NCBI GenBank assembly: GCA_036491235.1
Contig: DASXCK010000056.1
Coordinates: 1-7,744, forward strand
From: JAVDCA01 sp036491235
Lineage (GTDB): Bacteria > Pseudomonadota > Alphaproteobacteria > Rhizobiales > Xanthobacteraceae
Direction: 5' to 3'
Length of the DNA: 7,744 bases
Positions 1 to 5,069 of this stretch are shown here, piece after piece. The position numbers were made by a program, and so were the translations under genes. Position 1 is the stretch's first letter, and each line of letters starts with the position of its first letter. The notes below the pieces were generated by a model. It saw nothing but the letters and a program-made list of their open reading frames with translations, was not told the origin of the DNA and did no database searches.

Positions 1-542
1 ACGAAGACGACCGCGCGCGGGTGCTCGAAGACGAGCCGCTCCAGCGCAAACAGCGCGATCAGCGTCATGCCGACCGTGAACGGCAGCACCGCCCAGGCCG
101 AATTGATCTGCAGCATCGGCATCATCGAGGTCTCGGCGACCGCGAGCAGGTCGAACGAGACGACGAGGGTGGTGAGCGCGACGCAGAAGATGAGCGCATC
201 GACCGCGGCCGCCACCGCGGCGCGCAGCCGTTCGGGAAAAAAGCGCGTGACGAACTGAATTGCCGTATGATGCCGCGCCCGGTACGAGGCGGCCCCGCCG
301 ATGAATGCGAGCGTGACCAGGCAGAGCTTCGACGCCTCGTCGCTCCATAACAGCGACAGCGTGAACAGGCCGCGGATCGTGATGTCGGTGAGCACCACGC
401 TGATCTCGCCGATCAGCGCCGCCACCACCACGCCGCGGGCAATCCAGTCGAGGGCATTGAGCGCGGAGCGGATGTGCGCCGCGATGCCGTGGTCTGCGGC
501 TATCGGCACGCCGTGTGTGATGGGTTGGCTCTCGCTACTCAT
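1..542 (-). CDS. dctQ: TRAP transporter small permease subunit DctQ, 3' end outside the window (possibly a DctQM fusion)
   Basis: Reading from ATG at 542 toward the left edge gives 180 complete codons without a stop. The product is hydrophobic with four likely membrane segments, at about residues 36-56, 70-87, 113-135 and 149-171. Between the first two segments lies the DctQ-type signature: WSDEASK at 67-73, then GGAASYRARHHTAIQF at 82-97. TRAP small permeases have four membrane helices and about 160-190 residues, so this frame is close to full domain length when it leaves the window. Whether it stops just beyond the edge or continues into a DctM large-subunit domain cannot be seen. In TRAP systems DctQ pairs with DctM in the inner membrane and imports the ligand delivered by DctP, driven by an ion gradient. 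The dctP gene lies upstream on the same strand, with a 250-bp repeat-filled gap between them. Confidence 0.85.
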   Translation of the reverse strand, partial: MSSESQPITHGVPIAADHGIAAHIRSALNALDWIARGVVVAALIGEISVVLTDITIRGLFTLSLLWSDEASKLCLVTLAFIGGAASYRARHHTAIQFVTRFFPERLRAAVAAAVDALIFCVALTTLVVSFDLLAVAETSMMPMLQINSAWAVLPFTVGMTLIALFALERLVFEHPRAVVF

Positions 543-549
543 ACCGATC

Positions 550-681
550 CGTCACCCTGAGGTGCCCGGCCGAAGGCCGGGCCTCGAAGGCCCGTGCGCC
601 GCCGCTTGTTGTACGTGTTGCACCGCATCGGCCGATCATCCTTCGAGGGCCGCGCGAGAGCGCGGCCGCCTCAGGAAGATG
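550..681. repeat. Compound palindromic repeat: two inverted GC-rich hairpin units
   Basis: Two related units lie in opposite orientation. Unit A (550-590) has the perfect 8-bp stem GCCCGGCC / GGCCGGGC at 564-571 and 575-582, with loop GAA. Unit B (about 636-681) has the stem GGCCGCGC / GCGCGGCC at 648-655 and 660-667, with loop GAGA. Both units share outer ends resembling CCTTCGAGG on one side and CCTCAGG on the other. A and B can therefore also pair with each other into one long hairpin of about 132 nt. Similar short intergenic palindromes are common in Bradyrhizobium-like genomes. This one sits between dctP and dctQ, where such hairpins could protect the dctP part of the mRNA. That role is inferred. 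Confidence 0.75.
552..558 (-). promoter_or_regulatory. Putative ribosome binding site of dctQ, at the edge of a palindromic repeat
   Basis: On the minus strand AGGGTGA lies 9 nt before the ATG at 542. This supports the chosen start. The site falls within the conserved outer end of the repeat unit at 550-590, just outside its GC-rich stem. Repeat and translation start may therefore influence each other. Confidence 0.5.
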
Positions 682-689
682 GGTTTGAT

Positions 690-768
690 CCGTAGGGTGG
701 GCAAAGGCGCGCAGCGCCGTGCCCACGTGAATGCGACGTGCGCACGCTTCGCTTTGCGCACCCTACGG
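690..768. repeat. 79-bp palindromic intergenic repeat with CCGTAGGGTG ends
   Basis: The element begins with CCGTAGGGTG (690-699) and ends with the exact reverse complement CACCCTACGG (759-768). The arms continue imperfectly inward: GGCAAAGGCG on the left against CGCTTTGCG on the right. A small internal palindrome, GGCGCGCAGCGCC, lies at 706-718. No reading frame of note crosses it. It differs in sequence from the neighbouring element at 550-681 and looks like a second dispersed repeat family. It lies 24 bp beyond the dctP stop codon, so it would be transcribed at the end of that gene. Confidence 0.7.
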
Positions 769-792
769 CCCCGGACCATTTCCGGCCTGATC

Positions 793-1794
793 TCAGGCGC
801 TCCCCACCTGCTTCATCACCTCATCCACCAGATCGCCGCCGATCACGTTGCGGAAGTCCTTGTAGACGCCGGCGGTCGCCTTGCGATACGCGTCGCGGTC
901 GACCTCGTTGATGGTGAGGCCCTTGCCCTTGAGGAAGGTCGAGGTCTCGGCCGTCTTCGCCACCATGGTCTTGCGCCAGTCGCCGGTGAGCTCTTGCGAC
1001 GTGGTGCGCAGGTCGTCCTGCAGGTTCTTCGGCAGTGAATCGAACTTGCGCTTGCTCACCATCATGACGCCGGCGTTGTAGACGTGGTTGGTGAGGTTGA
1101 TGGTGTTCACCACCTCATAATGCTTGGCCGACGGCAGCGCGATGATCGGCGTCTCGATCGCCTCGATGGTGTGCTGCGACAGCGCGAGATAGATCTCGCT
1201 GTAGTCGATCGCGATCGGGTTGGCGCCGAGCGCGCGGAACGTCGCCGCGAAGATCGGGCCCGGCTGCACGCGGATCTTGATCCCCTTCATGTCCTCCGGC
1301 TTCGGGACCTTGCGGTTGATCGTCGAGGTCACGCGCCAGCCCCAGTAGCCGTAGGAGAGGCCGTAGATGCCCTTCGGCGTGAGCAGGTCGGCGAGCTTCT
1401 TGCCGGTCGGGCCGTCGAGCACTTTTTCGGCGCTGGCGAGGTCGGGGAAGAGGAAAGGCAGGTCCATCACCTGGAACTGCGGGACCAGCGTGTCGATGTA
1501 GCCCGACGTGTGCGCGCACAGATCGATGATGCCGGTCTGCAGGCCGGTTAGGATGTTGAGCTGGCTGCCGAGCTCGCCCGTCGCATAGACCTTCACCTCG
1601 ATCGCGCCGTTGGTCTTCTTCTTCACGTTGTCGGCGTAGCGCAGCAGCACCTCGTAGAGCGGATGGTTGCGCGTGTCCGCGAAGGTGAGCTTGAGCGTAT
1701 GCGCCGGCGTCTGTGCAAAGCCTTCGCGCGCCACGTACGGCGCCGCAATTGCGCCGAGCGCGGCCGTCTTGAGCATGGTGCGGCGATTGAGCAT
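793..1794 (-). CDS. dctP: TRAP transporter solute-binding protein, DctP family, with Tat signal
   Basis: The 333-residue product is a periplasmic binding protein of a tripartite ATP-independent transporter; it captures a substrate, usually a carboxylate, and hands it to DctQ/DctM. It starts with NRRTMLK at residues 3-9, then a short hydrophobic stretch and a probable cleavage after about residue 28 (GFAQ). This matches a twin-arginine signal, so export of the folded protein is expected. Family marks include TGELGSQ at 72-78, DLPFLF at 111-116, and the KIRV arginine (R175) that usually contacts a substrate carboxylate, followed by ALGANPI (188-194) and SEIYLAL (199-205). The segment after this usually reads like QTGVVDGQE but here is SQHTIEAIE, a moderate departure. 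The length is normal. The start is supported by a strong Shine-Dalgarno sequence. The ligand cannot be told from sequence. Confidence 0.93.
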   Translation of the reverse strand: MLNRRTMLKTAALGAIAAPYVAREGFAQTPAHTLKLTFADTRNHPLYEVLLRYADNVKKKTNGAIEVKVYATGELGSQLNILTGLQTGIIDLCAHTSGYIDTLVPQFQVMDLPFLFPDLASAEKVLDGPTGKKLADLLTPKGIYGLSYGYWGWRVTSTINRKVPKPEDMKGIKIRVQPGPIFAATFRALGANPIAIDYSEIYLALSQHTIEAIETPIIALPSAKHYEVVNTINLTNHVYNAGVMMVSKRKFDSLPKNLQDDLRTTSQELTGDWRKTMVAKTAETSTFLKGKGLTINEVDRDAYRKATAGVYKDFRNVIGGDLVDEVMKQVGSA

Positions 1795-1801
1795 CGTTGA
1801 A

Positions 1802-1809
1802 TCCTCCCT
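1802..1809 (-). promoter_or_regulatory. Strong ribosome binding site of dctP
   Basis: On the minus strand AGGGAGGA lies 7 nt before the ATG at 1794. It is the best Shine-Dalgarno match among the genes of this window. It fits high translation of the binding protein, which TRAP systems need in excess over the permease. Confidence 0.8.
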
Positions 1810-1910
1810 TGCGGATTATGTTCTGTGTGGCTTCATCCTAACGGCCCGGGCGGCGCGAGGCCACTGCGTCATATAAGTCGACGGCAAGTCAGGTGAGCAC
1901 GGCATTCGCG

Positions 1911-2029
1911 CTCCCTCTCCCCGCAGGGGAGAGGGTCGGGGTGAGGGGCTCTCGGAATTTCGATTGAGACTCCGAATGCCCTCACCCGGCTCGCTTTGCG
2001 AGCCACCTCTCCCCTGCGGGGAGAGGGAA
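1911..2029. repeat. 119-bp inverted repeat with CCCTCTCCCC arms
   Basis: The left arm at 1913-1935 is itself a near-palindrome (CCCTCTCCCC then GGGGAGAGGG). The right arm at 2006-2027 is its reverse complement. Further in, GGGTGAGGG (1939-1947) pairs with CCCTCACCC (1979-1987). The right side also holds a separate perfect hairpin, GGCTCGC-TTT-GCGAGCC (1988-2004). This type of GC-rich intergenic palindrome is widespread in Hyphomicrobiales. It produces a meaningless open frame on the minus strand (1816-2043) that should not be called a gene. It starts 11 bp past the stop of the FAD oxidoreductase and fills half of the 245-bp gap before dctP. I found no convincing promoter in the remainder (1810-1910). 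Confidence 0.75.
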
Positions 2030-2039
2030 GAACCCGGCA

Positions 2040-3149
2040 TCATGCGTCCGCGATCATCCCGACCACTTCCTCGGCGAGCGACAGCGCGCTGGTGAGGCCG
2101 GGCGACTCGATGCCGAACAGATGCACCAGCCCCGGCAGGCCGTGCTCCGCCGGCCCTGCGATCATGAAATCAGCCGCCGGCTCGCCGGGACCGGTGATCT
2201 TCGGCCGGATGCCGGCATAGTCGGGAAACAGCGAGTTGTCCGGCAGCGCCGGCCAGTAGGTGCGGATCGCCGCATAGAAGCTGTCGCCGCGGCGCGGATC
2301 GACGTCGTAGTTCTCGCGCTCGATCCATTCCACGTCCGGCCCGAACCGCATGCGGCCCGCGAGGTCGAGCGTGATGTGGATGCCGAGCCCGCCCGGCACC
2401 GGCGCCGGATAGATCAGCCGCGAGAACGGCGCGCGGCCCGCAAAGCCGAAATAGTTGCCCTTGGCGAGGACATGCTTCGGCACGCGCGCCGCCGGAAATC
2501 CCTCGGTCGCGTTTGCGACTCGTTGCGCGCCGTGACCGGCCGCGTTCACCACCGCGTCGACCACAATCTCGCCCGGCTCCGCGCCGCCGAACGTCACGCG
2601 CCAGCCGGCGCCCAAACCCGGGTCTGCGCGTGCGATGCGTTCGATCGGCGTGTTGAATGCGATCACGCCGCCGCGATCCTCGATGTCGCCCTCGAGCGCC
2701 AGCATGAAGCGATGGCTGTCCACGACGCCGGTCTCGGCCGAATGGAACGCCGCGACGCAGGAGAGCGCCGGCTCCATGCGCTTCGCCTCCGCGGCCTCGA
2801 TCATCGTCACGTTCTCGACGCCGTTGATCAGCGCCTGCTCGTAGATCGTCTCGAGCTTGCCGATGTCGGCGTCCCTGGTGATGATGAACAGCTTGCCGAG
2901 CTTCTTGTGCGGAATGCCGTGCGAGGTGCAGTAGGCATAGAGCATGCGGCGGCCGCGCGGGCAGTGCAGGGCGCGCTTGCTGCCGGTCGGATAGTAGAGG
3001 CCGGCATGGATCACCTCGCTGTTGCGCGACGACGTGCCGGTGCCGATCGCATCCGCGGCCTCGGCGACGATCACGTCATGGCCGCGCTGGGCCGCCTCAC
3101 GCGCGATCGCGAGGCCGACCACGCCGGCGCCGATGACCATGATTTGCAT
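2040..3149 (-). CDS. FAD-dependent oxidoreductase, L-2-hydroxyglutarate oxidase/dehydrogenase-like (DAO family)
   Basis: The 369-residue product begins with a dinucleotide-binding fold, VIGAGVVGLAIA at residues 5-16, with an acidic residue (E30) ending the second strand as usual for FAD. SSRNSEVIHAGLYYPTGS at 40-57 closely matches the conserved segment of L-2-hydroxyglutarate oxidases (LhgO/L2HGDH). The second half carries substrate-domain stretches such as YPAPVPGGLGIHITLDLAG (247-265) and YAGIRPKI (311-318). The C-terminal FAD motif is FGIESPGLTSALSLAEEV (345-362). Such enzymes oxidise a 2-hydroxy acid to a 2-oxo acid and pass electrons to quinone or oxygen. Substrate specificity is not certain; related DAO-fold enzymes act on amino acids or glycerol phosphate. 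No membrane segment or signal is visible, so a cytoplasmic or peripheral membrane location is expected. The next gene on this strand is the TRAP binding protein, which suggests a link between uptake and oxidation. Confidence 0.88.
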   Translation of the reverse strand: MQIMVIGAGVVGLAIAREAAQRGHDVIVAEAADAIGTGTSSRNSEVIHAGLYYPTGSKRALHCPRGRRMLYAYCTSHGIPHKKLGKLFIITRDADIGKLETIYEQALINGVENVTMIEAAEAKRMEPALSCVAAFHSAETGVVDSHRFMLALEGDIEDRGGVIAFNTPIERIARADPGLGAGWRVTFGGAEPGEIVVDAVVNAAGHGAQRVANATEGFPAARVPKHVLAKGNYFGFAGRAPFSRLIYPAPVPGGLGIHITLDLAGRMRFGPDVEWIERENYDVDPRRGDSFYAAIRTYWPALPDNSLFPDYAGIRPKITGPGEPAADFMIAGPAEHGLPGLVHLFGIESPGLTSALSLAEEVVGMIADA

Positions 3150-3176
3150 GCGTTAGCCCACTTCATGTTTCTGATA

Positions 3177-3257
3177 CGTCATGCCCGGCGAATGCCGGGC
3201 ATCCACGTCTTTGCCGCGAGCAAGACGTGGATGGCCGGGACAAGCCCGGCGATGACG
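3177..3257. repeat. 81-bp inverted repeat with CGTCATGCCCGG ends
   Basis: The left arm (3177-3212) and right arm (3222-3257) are reverse complements over about 36 bp with a few mismatches, separated by a loop of 9 nt. Conserved parts are CGTCATGCCCGGC at the outside and ATCCACGTCTT / AAGACGTGGAT next to the loop. Each arm also contains a smaller palindrome built on CCGGGC/GCCCGG. This is the typical form of dispersed intergenic repeats in Bradyrhizobium-like genomes. It fills most of the 136-bp gap between the MOSC gene and the FAD oxidoreductase. As RNA it would make a very stable hairpin, but no T-run follows, so a classical terminator is not supported. Confidence 0.8.
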
Positions 3258-3285
3258 CGAAGAAAACCGGCACCGCTTTTCCGGG

Positions 3286-4056
3286 TCATGCGACCTCGAG
3301 GCGGTCACCGTCTGCGATTGCACCCCCCGCAATCACCTCCGCATAGATGCCGCAGTCCATGTGGCCGAGCCCGCGCAGCAGCGTCTCCGGGATCGCGAGG
3401 TCGCGGATGCCGGTGCCGGGCTCGACGTTGGTGGCAGCGCAGCGCACGATGCGTTTCACCACCTTGACCCGCGCCGTGTTGCCGATCGCTATCTCGCGGC
3501 CGAGCAGGTCGAGCTCGTGCCACGGCTGCCAGCCCTCGACATAGAGGTTGGCGCGAAAGCGCAGCGGATCGACCGGCACGCCCACCATGGTCTCGACCGC
3601 CGCGACCGAGGCGAGGTTGACGATCGACACGACCTTCTTGGCGACGTCGGAAAAGCTGTGTCCGGCGCCGTACAGAACCTTTGGCGGCCCGCGCAGGTCG
3701 GCGGCGGAGAAGCGCTCGAAGAAGGCCTCGATCGCCCGCCGCCCCTCGGGGGTGCGCAGGTCGCCGCGCGCGACCTCGCGGCCGCCCTCCCGGATGGTGA
3801 GCACGTGGCTCGCCTCGTCGAGCCGCGTGTCGAGGCTCGCCAGCCGCTCGTTGCGCATCAGCATGAGGAACCGCTGCTTGGGAAAATAGGCGGGCGCGGC
3901 GGGATCGAAACCGGTCGGCCCGTTCTCGATGGCGTAGAGCCGATCGGCGGGCAGGGTCTGACCCGGCGCCAACATGGCGCCATCCAGGCGCTCGGGCGAT
4001 AAGCCCTTCACCGGGTAGCGATAAATGTTCTTGATGCTGGGCGGGGCAGGAGCCAT
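3286..4056 (-). CDS. MOSC domain-containing protein with N-terminal MOSC beta-barrel domain
   Basis: The 256-residue product starts with the N-terminal MOSC barrel signature, IYRYPVKGLSPERL at 11-24, followed by ADRLYAI at 37-43. The MOSC domain proper covers about 115-255, with RFRANLYVEG at 166-175, the conserved cysteine C206 in VRCAATNV (204-211), and GHMDCGIYAEV (231-241). In molybdenum-cofactor sulfurases and the mARC/YcbX proteins this cysteine carries sulfur or binds the molybdenum cofactor. A role in sulfur transfer or Moco-dependent reduction is therefore likely, but the exact reaction is open. No ferredoxin domain follows, so electrons would need a separate partner. Length is normal for a small YcbX-like protein. 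No good Shine-Dalgarno sequence precedes the ATG, which leaves slight doubt about the start. The gene heads the minus-strand cluster and is transcribed away from the response regulator gene. Confidence 0.9.
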   Translation of the reverse strand: MAPAPPSIKNIYRYPVKGLSPERLDGAMLAPGQTLPADRLYAIENGPTGFDPAAPAYFPKQRFLMLMRNERLASLDTRLDEASHVLTIREGGREVARGDLRTPEGRRAIEAFFERFSAADLRGPPKVLYGAGHSFSDVAKKVVSIVNLASVAAVETMVGVPVDPLRFRANLYVEGWQPWHELDLLGREIAIGNTARVKVVKRIVRCAATNVEPGTGIRDLAIPETLLRGLGHMDCGIYAEVIAGGAIADGDRLEVA

Positions 4057-4085
4057 TTGCGTCGGTTATCAGGGGGCGGGCCGGT

Positions 4086-4114
4086 ATCCTAGCCCATCCC
4101 CGCATTGCTGCCAG
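4086..4114 (-). promoter_or_regulatory. Possible sigma-70-type promoter of the MOSC gene
   Basis: On the minus strand CTGGCA (4109-4114) and TAGGAT (4086-4091) are separated by 17 bp. Each matches four of six bases of the housekeeping consensus. Transcription would begin about 23 nt before the ATG at 4056. The match is modest and the call rests on position and spacing. Confidence 0.35.
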
Positions 4115-4223
4115 ATCGCCCCTCGATGGCCGGGAAGTTGCCGGCGTGGTATGGATGCACTTGGGTTCACCGGCACGGCAACGGGGCGGTGAAGCCATGG
4201 GGCGGCATTTCAGTGCAGACATC

Positions 4224-4243
4224 AAGACGGTTTGTTGCGTCTT
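4224..4243. promoter_or_regulatory. Inverted repeat AAGACG-N8-CGTCTT in the divergent promoter region
   Basis: A perfect 6-bp dyad with an 8-bp spacer lies 48 bp before the response regulator start, inside the 235-bp gap between two divergent genes. It could be an operator or a leader hairpin. OmpR-type regulators more often bind direct repeats, so autoregulation through this site is not the obvious reading. The rest of the gap shows no recognised motif. Confidence 0.3.
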
Positions 4244-4291
4244 ACGGCGGGCGTGTGCCCGACCGCAACCATATCGGCCGGCGGCGATCCG

Positions 4292-5002
4292 ATGGCTGAG
4301 CCTGTGCATATCGTGGTGGTCGAGGACGAGGCGACCCAGCGCCAGCTGCTGGTCGACTATCTCGGTCGGCAGAATTTCCGCGTGAGCGGCGTCGACGGCG
4401 GAACCGCTCTCCGACGAATGTGCGAGCGCGAACTGCCGGCGCTGGTGCTGCTCGACGTCGGCCTGCCGGGCGAGGACGGTTTTGCGCTCGCGCGCTGGCT
4501 GCGCGAAAAGAGCGGGCGCATCGGCATCATCATGGTGACGGCCGCGACCGACACGGTCGATCGTGTGGTCGGGCTCGAGACCGGCGCCGACGATTACATT
4601 CCAAAACCGGTCGAGATGCGCGAGCTGCTCGCGCGGGTCAAAAGCGTGCTGCGCCGCGCGACCGGCGCGGCGGTCATGACCAATGCGCCGCGCGTGCGCA
4701 TGGGGCGCCTGGTGCTCGATCTCGAGCGGCGCGTGCTGGTCGATCCCAACAACAGCGGCGAGCAGCCGCTCACGGCGAGCGAGTTCGACCTGCTCAAGCT
4801 CTTTGCCGAGAACCCCAATCGCCCGCTCCAGCGCGACTGGCTCCTGGAAAGCGCCGCCCATCGCGAGATGGAGGCCTTCGACCGTGCCATCGACCTGCGC
4901 ATCACCCGCCTGCGCCGCAAGATCGAGCACGATCCCGCCCACCCCGACGCCATTCGCACCGTGCGCGGCGTCGGCTACATGTTCGTGCCGCCGAAGGATT
5001 GA
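4292..5002 (+). CDS. OmpR/PhoB-family two-component response regulator
   Basis: The product has 236 residues if started at ATG 4292. An upstream in-frame ATG at 4232 would add 20 residues without family character, so the shorter form is preferred; neither start has a clear Shine-Dalgarno sequence. The receiver domain (about 5-118) has the acidic pocket E11/D12/E13, the phospho-acceptor D55 in LVLLDVGLPGEDG, T83 in MVTA, and K105 in YIPKP. After a linker, a winged-helix DNA-binding domain follows (about 134-233), with LTASEFDLLKLF at 160-171 and RTVRGVGYMF at 222-231. The protein should activate or repress genes when phosphorylated. No histidine kinase gene is adjacent, so it is an orphan within this window. 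The hybrid kinase at the right end is on the other strand and cannot be assumed to be its partner. Confidence 0.92.
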   Translation: MAEPVHIVVVEDEATQRQLLVDYLGRQNFRVSGVDGGTALRRMCERELPALVLLDVGLPGEDGFALARWLREKSGRIGIIMVTAATDTVDRVVGLETGADDYIPKPVEMRELLARVKSVLRRATGAAVMTNAPRVRMGRLVLDLERRVLVDPNNSGEQPLTASEFDLLKLFAENPNRPLQRDWLLESAAHREMEAFDRAIDLRITRLRRKIEHDPAHPDAIRTVRGVGYMFVPPKD

Positions 5003-5055
5003 GGCCGGCCCGAACAGCACGGTAAAAAGGCGACGGCGGGCGATTTCGACGTCGC

Positions 5056-5060
5056 AGGAG
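5056..5060 (+). promoter_or_regulatory. Ribosome binding site AGGAG of the alpha/beta hydrolase gene
   Basis: AGGAG lies 9 nt before the ATG at 5070. It fixes the start of the hydrolase. The same frame is open back to 4683 inside the regulator gene, but only the short form begins with a signal peptide. Confidence 0.7.
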
Positions 5061-5069
5061 TCCGCGATC

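Noticed and set aside
301..1038. A 245-codon plus-strand frame across dctQ, the repeats and the end of dctP
   Set aside because: It crosses two supported genes antisense plus the intergenic palindromes and shows no domain character.
1816..2043. A 75-codon minus-strand frame ending near the dctP start
   Set aside because: Its product includes the SPSPRPSPLRGEGA-type string that arises when the 1911-2029 repeat is translated; it is a repeat artefact.
2121..3467. A 448-codon open frame on the plus strand opposite the FAD oxidoreductase
   Set aside because: It is antisense to a gene with clear FAD and L-2-hydroxyglutarate oxidase motifs, and its product is low-complexity and rich in arginine, alanine and histidine.
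4683..5069. N-terminal extension of the hydrolase frame into the response regulator gene
   Set aside because: The upstream part is an out-of-frame reading of the regulator. The start at 5070 has a ribosome binding site and gives a proper signal peptide.
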